DNA of 18,446 bases from an uncultured Oscillospiraceae bacterium (GCA_934486875.1 CAKSPU010000044.1:1-18446), one strand, 5' to 3'; counted from the stretch's first letter, positions 6,858 through 14,115 are shown. Notes: generated from the letters alone by a model not told the origin. Numbers and translations are program-made.

Positions 6858-7064
6858 TTATCTTTCGACAATGATTGCGCAGTCGGGGCACATCGTGTAG
6901 CAAACGGCGCAGCCTGTGCATTTGCTCTGGTCGGAGCATTCGGCAGGACAGTAGCCCTTGGGTGTGCGGATATCCTTGCGTATAGCGATTATCTGCTTGG
7001 GACAGGCGGAAACACAAAGTCCGCAGCCCTTGCATCTGTCGTTAAGGACAGTCATCTTAGCCAT
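6858..7064 (-). CDS. 2-oxoacid oxidoreductase delta subunit, 2x[4Fe-4S] ferredoxin
   Basis: The 68-aa protein has two CxxCxxCxxxCP motifs at Cys11/14/17/21 and Cys49/52/55/59, the hallmark of a bacterial-type two-cluster ferredoxin. It sits directly before the alpha subunit, as the delta subunit does in Kor/Vor enzymes, and should pass electrons from the TPP centre to soluble ferredoxin. The insert between the clusters is long and contains Cys39 and Cys43, with Cys62 after the second motif. These extra cysteines could be structural or bind metal, but there is no direct evidence. The ATG at 7064 has AGAAAGGTGG upstream. Confidence 0.93.
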   Translation of the reverse strand: MAKMTVLNDRCKGCGLCVSACPKQIIAIRKDIRTPKGYCPAECSDQSKCTGCAVCYTMCPDCAIIVER

Positions 7065-7098
7065 TTTAAAGCCACCTTTCTATGGTAAATTGTGCGGA

Positions 7099-7758
7099 TC
7101 AGTTCCACACGTTTTTGATATATACTGTCAGCGGATAATAGCCTGCCCTGTCAATACCCTCACAGGAGGGGATAAGGGGCAGGGTGTGGCAGAACACGGG
7201 GAGACGTGTTATTTCGGATATCTTCTCCGCCTTTGCTCTGCCGCTTCCGATTATTTCGCTGTCGGTCTCGAAACCAAGGTTTGAGTTGTTGACAATTCCT
7301 GTGGCGGAAAGTCCGCAGGCTCTTTCTATCTCACGGAGGATCTCTTCGGCTTCCTCGGGCTCCTGAGTGAGAAAGCGGCAGAAATTCACAACGTAAAGTA
7401 TCTCCGCTTCGTCACGGTTCTGTGAGATGAACTCTCGGAATTTTCCCAGAGGATATGCCCCTGCGTCATCTCCTCCGAGGTCGATGACAAGGTTTCTTCC
7501 CTCCGCATAAAGGGCGGGGATATCGAAATCAAGTATGGGCACATCGAGGTTCGTTCCCGCATATCTGGGAGCGGCAAGCTTTACGCCGTTTTCCGCAAAA
7601 AGCTCTCCCAGATCGGCGGTGCGGTAATAGGGGTTTACGGTGTCCATATCAACAACGGTGACCGCTTCACCCTTTTTCGACATATCTATGGCATAGTTTG
7701 CGGCAAAGGTGGATTTTCCGCTGCCGTAATGCCCTGCAATAACGGTTATTCTTTTCAT
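7099..7758 (-). CDS. P-loop ATPase of the CobQ/CobB/MinD/ParA class
   Basis: The 219-aa protein begins MKRITVIAGHYGSGKSTFAAN, a Walker A motif at residues 9-17. VVDMDTVNPYYRT follows, then LVIDLGGDDAGAYPLG as the Walker B-like region. The Walker A lysine arrangement is canonical; the extra N-terminal signature lysine of true MinD/ParA is absent. It has no membrane segment and no cysteine pair like those of ApbC/NifH scaffolds. It lies 9 bases after fakA and 34 bases before the ferredoxin subunit gene, inside one operon. A role in maturation, assembly or regulation of the oxidoreductase is inferred from this position only; the substrate is unknown. The start follows AAAAGGAAG. Confidence 0.85.
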   Translation of the reverse strand: MKRITVIAGHYGSGKSTFAANYAIDMSKKGEAVTVVDMDTVNPYYRTADLGELFAENGVKLAAPRYAGTNLDVPILDFDIPALYAEGRNLVIDLGGDDAGAYPLGKFREFISQNRDEAEILYVVNFCRFLTQEPEEAEEILREIERACGLSATGIVNNSNLGFETDSEIIGSGRAKAEKISEITRLPVFCHTLPLIPSCEGIDRAGYYPLTVYIKNVWN

Positions 7759-7767
7759 AGCTTCCTT

Positions 7768-9420
7768 TTAGTTGGGCTCAACGGAAATGATGTAGTAGTA
7801 AACAGGCTGACCGCCCTGTACAAAATTCACGTCAACAGAGCCAAGCTTTGAACGCATTATATTTTCAAGCTCCTCAGCCTTTTCAGCAGACACGTCTGCG
7901 CCGTACATCACGGTTATGAAGCCTGCATTTTTCTTAAGATTTTTCATAAGCTTTCTTGTGAGCTTGTATGCGGCACGGGTAACGTCCCTGTCGATAAAGG
8001 ACAGCCTGCCGTTTTCAAGGGCAAGGATATCTCCCGATTTTATTTCGTGACCGCTGAAGCTGCTGTCTCTTGCGGCAAAGGTAACAAGTCCCGACTGCAC
8101 CTTTTCTGCGGCAAGGGTCATATTCATACGGTTGGTGTCAAAATCGCTGTCGGGGTCGAAATTCATCATTGCGGACATTCCCTGGGGAACGGAGGTCGTC
8201 CTCAGGACGCATATGGTCTTTTCGGAGAGCTTCATTGCCTGTTCCGCCGCCATAATGATGTTCTTGTTGTTGGGGAGGATAAAAACGATCTCGGCGGGAA
8301 CGGAATATACAGCTCTCAGGATATCATCGGCGGAGGGGTTCATCGTCTGACCGCCCCTTACGATAGCATCGGCTCCAAGGTCTGTGAACATTGCTTCGAT
8401 ACCCTTTCCGTTTGCAACGGCAACAAAGCCGAACTGCTTTTCGGGAGCGGCGGGAACGGGCTTTTCATTTGCTGCCTTTGCTGCGGCAGTCTTTTTCTCA
8501 CGCTGGAGGCGCATATTGTCTATCTTCATATTGCACAGCGCACCGTATTCAAGTCCCTTTTCAAAGGCAAGACCCGGGTGGTCGGTGTGAACGTGAACCT
8601 TGATGATGTCCTCATCGTCCACAACAACAACGCAGTCACCGATGGATTCGAGATACTTTCTCAGATCGGCGGGGCTTTTTGATGTATCTGTGACATTTAC
8701 GATAAATTCGGTGCAGTAGCCGAAGGTTATTTCAACAGTTTCATCGTCCTCAACGGTAAAGGAATACTTGCCGTCGGAGATGAACTTGGGCTCGGCGGAA
8801 ACCGTTCTGGGCTCACCTCTGAAAGCTTTGAGCATTTCGGTGAAGATGATGACAAGTCCCTTTCCGCCTGCGTCAACCACTCCTGCTTTTTTGAGGATCG
8901 GGAGCTGCTCGGGAGTCTTTGCAAGAGCGCTCTCTGCGGCAAGGCACACATCGTTCCAGAGGGAAACGGGGTCGTTGGTCTGGAAAGAGCTTTCACGTGC
9001 CTTTTCGCTGCTGACCCTCGCAACGGTAAGGATAGTGCCCTCGGCGGGCTTCATAACGGACTTATAGGCTGCCTCAACGCCTATTTCAAGGGCATTGGCG
9101 ATATCGTCGCAGTCGGCTTCTTTCTTTCCCGCAAGTCCCTTTGAAAAGCCTCTGAACAGGAGGGAGGTGATAACGCCCGAGTTTCCTCTTGCTCCTCTGA
9201 GCATTGCGGAAGCGGCAGTCGCTGCCACCTCGGAAACATCGGCTTCATCGGGGACGGACATAAGTGCGTTCATAGCGTTTGTGAGGGTGAGGGACATATT
9301 CGTACCCGTGTCGCCGTCGGGAACGGGATATACATTAAGCTCGTCCACCTGTTTTTTCATTTCCGACAGGGTGAGAGCAGCTGAAACAAGGGCTTCTTTA
9401 AGCATTTTTCCGTCGATCAC
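7768..9420 (-). CDS. fakA: Fatty acid kinase catalytic subunit, FakA/YloV family (DAK2 domain)
   Basis: The 550-aa protein has the three-part FakA/YloV layout. An N-terminal DAK2 kinase domain carries NVYPVPDGDTGTNMS (29-43), whose aspartates bind Mg-ATP, and LRGARGNSGVI near residue 95. A middle domain contains VHVHTDHPGLAFEKG. A C-terminal DegV-like domain contains the family signature GGQTMNPSADDI. FakA phosphorylates fatty acids presented by a DegV/FakB protein to make acyl phosphates for phospholipid synthesis. No fakB is in this window. The likely GTG start at 9420 has GGAGATGA upstream. It is the first gene of the leftward operon that ends with the oxidoreductase gamma subunit. Length is normal for the family. 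Confidence 0.9.
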   Translation of the reverse strand: MIDGKMLKEALVSAALTLSEMKKQVDELNVYPVPDGDTGTNMSLTLTNAMNALMSVPDEADVSEVAATAASAMLRGARGNSGVITSLLFRGFSKGLAGKKEADCDDIANALEIGVEAAYKSVMKPAEGTILTVARVSSEKARESSFQTNDPVSLWNDVCLAAESALAKTPEQLPILKKAGVVDAGGKGLVIIFTEMLKAFRGEPRTVSAEPKFISDGKYSFTVEDDETVEITFGYCTEFIVNVTDTSKSPADLRKYLESIGDCVVVVDDEDIIKVHVHTDHPGLAFEKGLEYGALCNMKIDNMRLQREKKTAAAKAANEKPVPAAPEKQFGFVAVANGKGIEAMFTDLGADAIVRGGQTMNPSADDILRAVYSVPAEIVFILPNNKNIIMAAEQAMKLSEKTICVLRTTSVPQGMSAMMNFDPDSDFDTNRMNMTLAAEKVQSGLVTFAARDSSFSGHEIKSGDILALENGRLSFIDRDVTRAAYKLTRKLMKNLKKNAGFITVMYGADVSAEKAEELENIMRSKLGSVDVNFVQGGQPVYYYIISVEPN

Positions 9421-9496
9421 GAAATCATCTCCAAATCAAATTTCCAAATCAAATTTTGTACCGTTTTTATGCCATATAAAAGCAGTCAGACCGCAT

Positions 9497-9524
9497 ATTA
9501 TACATTAAATGCAAGTTAACTCAA
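9497..9524 (-). promoter_or_regulatory. Probable sigma-A promoter of the fakA operon
   Basis: On the minus strand TTGAGT is separated by 16 bases from a perfect TATAAT, about 75 bases before the fakA start. The leader contains a tandem AAATCAAATTT repeat (about 9433-9456) of unknown meaning. The -35 is imperfect, so confidence is moderate. Confidence 0.55.
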
Positions 9525-9625
9525 TTAAATTTAATTATATCACATCAGTCTTAAAAAGTCCATAACAAATTATGAATAAGAATAGACTTATGTATTATTT
9601 CGGAGAATTTTTTATTAACGGTAAG

Positions 9626-9655
9626 GGAATATTTTCCTGAGCGCTTTAATATAAT
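9626..9655 (+). promoter_or_regulatory. Sigma-E-like sporulation promoter of yabP
   Basis: GGAATATT and AATATAAT are separated by 14 bases. This fits the mother-cell sigma-E pattern (roughly GTCATATT, 13-15 bases, CATACAAT) with two mismatches in each box. Transcription would start near 9662, just before the yabP ribosome binding site. yabP is a sigma-E gene in Bacillus subtilis. The AATATAAT could also be read as a sigma-A -10, but no good -35 lies 17 bases upstream. Confidence 0.55.
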
Positions 9656-9687
9656 TATAGGAACAAAAAGGTAAGAGGGTGCTGCGT

Positions 9688-9972
9688 ATGGACAACAGGC
9701 AGAAGGCTCCCGCAAAGGAGCATAAAATCGTTATGGACAACCGAAAAAGCGTGGTCATAACAGGGGTCACGGACACGGACAAATTCACCGAAAACACCGT
9801 TCTGCTGTACACCTGTATGGGTGAGGTCATCATCAGGGGACGTGACCTGCGGGTCACTCTTCTGTCGGTGGAAACGGGGGATATGTCCGTTGAGGGCGAG
9901 ATCGACGGCATCATTTACGGCGACAGCCAGGTAAAGTCTCCCCTGAGCTTTATGGGAAAGCTGTTCAAATAA
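9688..9972 (+). CDS. yabP: Sporulation protein YabP (YabP/YqfC family)
   Basis: The 94-aa protein has the YabP/YqfC core: HKIVMDNRKSVVITGV, then a short stretch and NTVLLYTCMGEVIIRGRDLRV, ending with EGEIDGIIYGD. It has no membrane segment or signal peptide. YabP is needed for normal spore assembly in the mother cell, though its biochemical role is not known. The next gene is yabQ, then divIC and an S1-domain gene, the same order as in Bacillus subtilis, which separates YabP from the paralogue YqfC. ATG 9688 is chosen because AAGAGGG lies 8 bases upstream; an in-frame GTG at 9679 overlaps that site. Confidence 0.88.
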   Translation: MDNRQKAPAKEHKIVMDNRKSVVITGVTDTDKFTENTVLLYTCMGEVIIRGRDLRVTLLSVETGDMSVEGEIDGIIYGDSQVKSPLSFMGKLFK

Positions 9973-10021
9973 AGGGGTGAGACTGACGGAGCTGCTTGCA
10001 AATATCGAAACGGAAGCCTTT

Positions 10022-10492
10022 ATGCCCGTCTGCCGCCAGACGGAGCTGTTTTTGCTGTCGGTGCTGCTGGGGGGCTGCCTTGGGGTGCTGTGGGACATTT
10101 TCAGAGCGCTTCGGGCAATATTCCCCGTAATGGGCAGGTCTGTCCCCACGGCGGTCTGCGACGGGCTGTACATCGTTCTCTGCGGCATCGCTGTATACTT
10201 TTTCTCACTCATTGCGGGGGACGGTATGGTTAGGGGATATTACTGGGCAGGGGCGTTCCTCGGGGCGCTCATTTACATACTGACGGCGGGAACTGTGGTC
10301 ATCGGCATTATCCGTGCTGTTTTCGGCACGGTTTACAGGGTCATCGGCAGCATTTTCCGAAAAATTTTCAGCCCTGTTATAGGGTGGACACAAAAAATTT
10401 GGCACAAAAAGAAGTTACAAATTTGTGACAAACGCCAAAAAAATTCCAACAGAGGTAAAAATAATAAAAAAGACTTGAAAAAGCCTGCATAA
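10022..10492 (+). CDS. yabQ: Spore cortex biosynthesis protein YabQ
   Basis: This is a membrane protein with several hydrophobic segments: LFLLSVLLGGCLGVLWDIFR, then LYIVLCGIAVYFFSLIAG and WAGAFLGALIYILTAG. A strongly basic, Lys/Asn-rich C-terminus follows. The LG-x-x-WD-x-FRA stretch near the N-terminus is typical of YabQ, which in Bacillus localises to the forespore outer membrane and is needed for cortex formation. The start is uncertain. ATG 10022 agrees with the usual short N-terminus before the first membrane segment. An in-frame GTG at 9977 would add 15 residues, but its Shine-Dalgarno (AAAGGGGTGA) overlaps it. It follows yabP closely. The promoter of divIC lies across its last codons. 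Confidence 0.8.
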   Translation: MPVCRQTELFLLSVLLGGCLGVLWDIFRALRAIFPVMGRSVPTAVCDGLYIVLCGIAVYFFSLIAGDGMVRGYYWAGAFLGALIYILTAGTVVIGIIRAVFGTVYRVIGSIFRKIFSPVIGWTQKIWHKKKLQICDKRQKNSNRGKNNKKDLKKPA

Positions 10493-10504
10493 ATGGTGTA
10501 TAAT
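10475..10504 (+). promoter_or_regulatory. Sigma-A promoter of divIC-yabR
   Basis: TTGAAA (10475-10480) and TATAAT (10499-10504) with an 18-base spacer lie over the end of yabQ, about 45 bases before divIC. This would allow division genes to be expressed in growing cells independently of the sporulation promoter upstream. Confidence 0.7.
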
Positions 10505-10548
10505 AAAGCAGTTAAGATGAAAAAACTGTATGAGGACGGTGATTTTTT

Positions 10549-10908
10549 ATGTATGAAGCTAAGAGTTCGGGCGATGCAAAAAAGGCTCGCAGGGTACTTA
10601 AAAAGGCATATAATAAGAAATACCGGCAGAACAACGGTTTGGTCAAATTTACCGGTGCGGCTGTGCTGCTGGTTATGATAGTGGGCTGCGGGATATCCAT
10701 TTTCGGAGATATGCTTGAATACAACGACAAGCAGTCCGAGCTTGACGATCTGAAGCTCAGAGCCGAGCAGCTTGAAGCTGAAAATGCCGAGTACGAAAGC
10801 ATTCTTAACGAAGAGGACGAGCGGACATATATGGAGCGCATCGCCATTGAAAAGCTTGGCTATGCTTATCCCGATGAGCGCCGTTTCTATGATACTACAA
10901 GGAACTGA
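10549..10908 (+). CDS. divIC: Septum formation initiator DivIC/FtsB family protein
   Basis: The 119-aa protein has a basic cytoplasmic N-terminus rich in Lys/Arg (about 1-30) and a single membrane segment at about 32-53. A coiled coil at about 57-88 (DKQSELDDLKLRAEQLEAEN) follows, then the conserved ERIAIEKLGYAYPDE tail. This is the DivIC/FtsB bitopic layout; these proteins bind FtsL and DivIB/FtsQ in the divisome outside the membrane. Its place between yabQ and yabR is the same as that of divIC in Bacillus. It has its own sigma-A promoter. ATG 10549 is taken with a GAGGACGGTGAT region upstream. Confidence 0.88.
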   Translation: MYEAKSSGDAKKARRVLKKAYNKKYRQNNGLVKFTGAAVLLVMIVGCGISIFGDMLEYNDKQSELDDLKLRAEQLEAENAEYESILNEEDERTYMERIAIEKLGYAYPDERRFYDTTRN

Positions 10909-10957
10909 TACGGCATTTGCCGTGCAATAATTTATTAAGAAGGGTATTTTTTGATTT

Positions 10958-11440
10958 ATGCAGCCAGATGTAGGAAAAATTTATGAGGGCAAAGTAACAG
11001 GCATTACCAAGTTCGGAGCATTCGTTGAGATCGAGCCGGGAGTAACGGGTATGGTCCACATCTCCGAGGTTGCCAACACATTTGTAAATGACATCAAGGA
11101 TCATCTTACGGAGGGTCAGCAGGTCAAGGTAAAGGTGCTTTCCGTTTCCGAGGAGGGCAAGATCTCCCTTTCTATCAAAAAGGCTCTCCCCGCTCCCCCA
11201 AAAAAGGAGTTCAGACCCCGTGAGGGCGGCAGACCCGCAGGCGGTCAGGGCAGACCTATGGGCGGACAGGGCGGCAGACCCAGACAGGACAGAGCCGTTC
11301 CCAAGGAGCCTCAGACTCCCGAATCCGCATTTGAGGATATGCTGAACAAGTTCAAGGCAAGCTCTGACGAAAGAATGGGCGATATCCGTAGGAATATGGA
11401 CAGCAAGCGCAGAAACACTTCCAGAAGACGTGGAAGCTGA
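10958..11440 (+). CDS. yabR: S1 RNA-binding domain protein YabR
   Basis: The 160-aa protein starts with one S1 OB-fold domain (about 1-72): VGKIYEGKVTGITKFGAFVE, GMVHISEVANTFVNDIKDHL, VKVKVLSVSEEGKISLSIKK. This is the classic arrangement of general stress protein 13/YabR. The remainder is low complexity, rich in Gly, Arg, Pro and Gln (repeats like GGRPAGGQGRPMGGQG at about 88-108), and ends in a basic stretch RRNTSRRRGS. Bacillus YabR is about 128 aa, so the tail is extended. It probably binds RNA or ribosomes, but the target is unknown. It is the last gene of the cluster before a strong terminator. Confidence 0.88.
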   Translation: MQPDVGKIYEGKVTGITKFGAFVEIEPGVTGMVHISEVANTFVNDIKDHLTEGQQVKVKVLSVSEEGKISLSIKKALPAPPKKEFRPREGGRPAGGQGRPMGGQGGRPRQDRAVPKEPQTPESAFEDMLNKFKASSDERMGDIRRNMDSKRRNTSRRRGS

Positions 11441-11455
11441 TTACTTATACAGCAA

Positions 11456-11498
11456 AAATTCCTTTCGGCAGCTCATCACTGCTGAAAGGGATTTTTTT
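11456..11498 (+). terminator. Intrinsic terminator of the yabP-yabR cluster
   Basis: A 16-bp stem with two G-T pairs (AAATTCCTTTCGGCAG / CTGCTGAAAGGGATTT), 7-base loop and a run of seven T. Confidence 0.92.
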
Positions 11499-11509
11499 AT
11501 TTCGTAACG

Positions 11510-11542
11510 AAAAAGCGGTCAGCCCTTTTCGGACTGACCGCT
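11510..11542 (-). terminator. Intrinsic terminator of secD-secF
   Basis: A 9-bp stem AGCGGTCAG / CTGACCGCT with a T5 tract on the minus strand lies 9 bases past the secF stop. A T-rich tract on the plus strand means it may work both ways. Confidence 0.88.
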
Positions 11543-11551
11543 CATTTTTAA

Positions 11552-12523
11552 TTACGCCTCAGCAGACTTTTCGGGAGCAGCCTTAGGCTTGCCCTTGCCT
11601 GCCTTTTTATCTTCAAGCCATACCCACAGAGGACCTGCGATGCAGGTGGAAGAATATGCGCCTGAGATAAGTCCCATTGTCATTGGGAAAGAGAAGGAAA
11701 TGATCGAATTTACGCCGTAGACCATTGCCACGATCGAAATAACTATCATTGCGGAAACGGTGGTGACGTTGGTGTTTATGGATCTTGTCATTGACTGGTT
11801 CACGCTGAGATTTGTAAGCTCGCCGAGTGAAAGCTTCTTGCCGTAGAGCTTCTGATTCTCACGGATACGGTCATAGATAACGATGGTGCTGTTGATAGAG
11901 TAACCGAAAATGGTGAGGACAACAGCCATAAAGTTTGCGTCGATCTCCATACCGAACACGATGAATGTGCCGTAAACCACGATTATATCGTGAAGAAGCG
12001 CCGCAACTGCGCACACACCCGCAAGCCAGCCGCCGATGTTCTTGAATCTTACAGCGATGTAGATGATAAGAACGATAGCAGCAAATACTGCCGCAACGAT
12101 ACACTTGCTGAAGAACTCCTTACCTGCGGAGGGTGAAACGTCTGTGGACTCGATAAGCTCAAGGTTGTTGTCCGCATATTTCTCGGTGAGGGTGTTGGTG
12201 AGAAGTATCTGCTTGTCAGCGGTAAGACCCGAGTTTGAAAGCATAGAGAGCTGAATGTTGCTCTTGCCTGTGTTGAAATCCGTTCCTGTGGTAGCCTTTA
12301 CGCCGATGCCGTCAAGGGCAGCGGAAGCATCGCTCTGGAATGTGTTCAGGTCAAGCTCGCCCTCATAAAGATAAGTGATGAGCGTACCGCCCTTGAACTG
12401 GATATCAAGCTTTGCTCCGAAAATGAATGTGGAAGCAATGCAGAATATCAAAAGTATGGCTGAGATAGTAAAATAGATCTTTCTGTGCTTGATAAAGTCT
12501 ATATGGAATTTGCATTCACTCAT
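11552..12523 (-). CDS. secF: Protein translocase subunit SecF
   Basis: The 323-aa protein starts with FHIDFIKHRKIYFTIS and a first membrane segment (about 15-37), then LDIQFKGGTLITYLYEG, the SecF periplasmic signature. Five further hydrophobic segments follow, including FGYSINSTIVIYDRIREN, the conserved SecF equivalent of the SecD GVDAN motif. SecF works with SecD to pull exported proteins through SecYEG using the ion gradient. The ATG overlaps the secD stop (ATGA), so the pair is translationally coupled. The C-terminus is a Lys/Ala/Pro-rich cytoplasmic tail. In Bacillus secDF is fused; here the two are separate. Confidence 0.95.
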   Translation of the reverse strand: MSECKFHIDFIKHRKIYFTISAILLIFCIASTFIFGAKLDIQFKGGTLITYLYEGELDLNTFQSDASAALDGIGVKATTGTDFNTGKSNIQLSMLSNSGLTADKQILLTNTLTEKYADNNLELIESTDVSPSAGKEFFSKCIVAAVFAAIVLIIYIAVRFKNIGGWLAGVCAVAALLHDIIVVYGTFIVFGMEIDANFMAVVLTIFGYSINSTIVIYDRIRENQKLYGKKLSLGELTNLSVNQSMTRSINTNVTTVSAMIVISIVAMVYGVNSIISFSFPMTMGLISGAYSSTCIAGPLWVWLEDKKAGKGKPKAAPEKSAEA

Positions 12524-13938
12524 TTCTTAGCACCTCCGTAAAGCACGGGATTTCTGAAAGCCTTGAAGCCCGAAAGGGACATTGTCATAAGTCTTGAGCA
12601 GAAAACTCCGAAGAAAAGGTTCAGAACAGTACCTGTCAGCAGTGTGAAGCCGAAAGAGTAGATAGTACCTGCGGTGGAGGGACCGAACATAAAGAATACG
12701 AAGTGAAGAGCCTTTGCGAAGAGGCTGTCGGGAGTTCCGAAAGCACCCATAAGGATTATGGCAACGAGGATCATTGTGATGTTTCCGTCCATAATGGCGG
12801 AAAGTGCACGCTGATAACCGCTGATAAGTGCGCCGTCAATGGTCTTGCCGTTGTTCAGCTCTTCCTTTATTCTCTCGGCGGTGATAACGTTAGCGTCAAC
12901 GCCCATTCCGACTGCAAGGATAATACCTGCGATACCGGGAATGGTGAGTATTCCGCTGGCATTGAAGCCGAAGTATCCCGAAACGAATGCAAGTGTTCCT
13001 GCGACCTGTCCCACAAGTGCGATGGCCGCAATAAATCCGGGAAGTCTGTAAACAACGATCATAAACACTGCAATGATGATAAATGCGATTATTCCCGCAA
13101 CCACCATTGCTTCAAGAGCGCCCATACCGAGGCTAGGGGAAATGGTGGAGAAGCTTGCTGTTACAAGCTTGAAAGGAAGTGCGCCTGAATTTATCTGATC
13201 GGCAAGCTTCTTGGAGCTGTCAGCATCAAAATTACCGCTGATAGTTGCCTTGCCGTCCGAAATAACTGCGCTTACTCTGGGGTAGGAGATACAGGTATCG
13301 TCCATCCAGATAGAGATAACGCCGCCCTCGGCATAAAGCTTTTCGGTAGCTTCCTTAAACTTCTGTGCGCCCTCGTCTGTAAGGTTAAGAGCTACGACCC
13401 ACTCTGTTCCCGAGCTGTCGCTCTGGGTGTAAGCCGCATAAGCCTGGGAAACGTCCTTGCCCTCGAGGATAACGTTTGAAGCCGTTACGCCTGTGGGCTT
13501 GTTCAGGTCATCGACCTCGTAGCCCTCACGGAATGTAAGCTGTGCAGTCTCGCCCAGCTCCTTTACAGCAGCCTCGGGATCAAACTCAGCCTCGCCCTCC
13601 TTCCAGGGGAAGCGGACGATGATACGGTCGCTGTTGTAGTCGATATATGCTTCATAATCCGTAATGTTCAGGTTTATCATACGCTGAACGATTACCTCCT
13701 TGGCGGAATCAAGCTGCTCATCGGTAGCATCAAATCCCTCGGGAGGGGTAAATGTTACGTCAACACCGCCCTTGATGTCGATACCGAAGCGGATATCGTC
13801 AACGCCCTTTACATAAACTGTTTCAATGTCGCCGTAATAGGTGCTGAAGCCGAAGATAACGGATACGGCAAACAGCGCTATCAGCAGGAATACGACAAAG
13901 AATACAGGCTTTTTGACCCTTTTCACTTTAATGACCAT
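12520..13938 (-). CDS. secD: Protein translocase subunit SecD
   Basis: The 472-aa form starts MVIKVKRVKKPVFFVVFLL with one N-terminal membrane segment. The P1 domain follows (DIRFGIDIKGGVDVTFTP, SAKEVIVQRMINLN), then five membrane segments from about residue 290 on. The SecD signature GVDANVITAERIKEEL is intact. It assists late steps of protein export with SecF. The frame is open to an ATG at 13965, which would add 9 residues but has no ribosome site. ATG 13938 follows GGGAAAGG very closely and GTG 13926 is another option, so the exact start is uncertain. A consensus promoter lies about 70 bases upstream. Confidence 0.93.
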   Translation of the reverse strand: MVIKVKRVKKPVFFVVFLLIALFAVSVIFGFSTYYGDIETVYVKGVDDIRFGIDIKGGVDVTFTPPEGFDATDEQLDSAKEVIVQRMINLNITDYEAYIDYNSDRIIVRFPWKEGEAEFDPEAAVKELGETAQLTFREGYEVDDLNKPTGVTASNVILEGKDVSQAYAAYTQSDSSGTEWVVALNLTDEGAQKFKEATEKLYAEGGVISIWMDDTCISYPRVSAVISDGKATISGNFDADSSKKLADQINSGALPFKLVTASFSTISPSLGMGALEAMVVAGIIAFIIIAVFMIVVYRLPGFIAAIALVGQVAGTLAFVSGYFGFNASGILTIPGIAGIILAVGMGVDANVITAERIKEELNNGKTIDGALISGYQRALSAIMDGNITMILVAIILMGAFGTPDSLFAKALHFVFFMFGPSTAGTIYSFGFTLLTGTVLNLFFGVFCSRLMTMSLSGFKAFRNPVLYGGAKK

Positions 13939-13973
13939 TCCTTTCCCGATGTCTGTATTTAACATCTATTGTA

Positions 13974-13995
13974 CGGTCGAAAGTGCATACGACCG
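13974..13995 (-). other. Hairpin in the secD leader
   Basis: A 6-bp stem CGGTCG / CGACCG with a 10-base loop lies between the promoter and the start of secD, and so within the leader RNA. It could shape translation of secD, or be incidental. No T tract follows, so it is not a terminator. Confidence 0.35.
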
Positions 13996-14008
13996 CAATT
14001 ATCGTTTT

Positions 14009-14037
14009 ATTATAACATTTTTTTGTGTGCTTGTCAA
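14009..14037 (-). promoter_or_regulatory. Consensus sigma-A promoter of secD-secF
   Basis: On the minus strand a perfect TTGACA, 17-base spacer and perfect TATAAT, with TGT before the -10 (extended -10). Start expected near 14002. Confidence 0.9.
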
Positions 14038-14070
14038 TAACTTTCCCCAAATTTAACGCACTTTCGGGGC

Positions 14071-14097
14071 AAAAAAACTGCCCCTCCAAAGGGGCAG
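14071..14097 (-). terminator. Intrinsic terminator of the degenerate GGDEF gene
   Basis: An 8-bp G/C-rich stem CTGCCCCT / AGGGGCAG, loop of four, followed on the minus strand by seven T. It lies 18 bases past the stop codon. Confidence 0.92.
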
Positions 14098-14115
14098 AAG
14101 CATTTATATTATCTG

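Noticed and set aside
8047..8682. A 211-aa open frame on the plus strand
   Set aside because: It is antisense to fakA, rich in Cys, His and Gly as expected of a shadow of this codon usage, and has no promoter or ribosome site.
12703..13188. A 161-aa open frame on the plus strand
   Set aside because: It is antisense to secD and its Cys/Asn/Lys-rich composition is that of a shadow frame.
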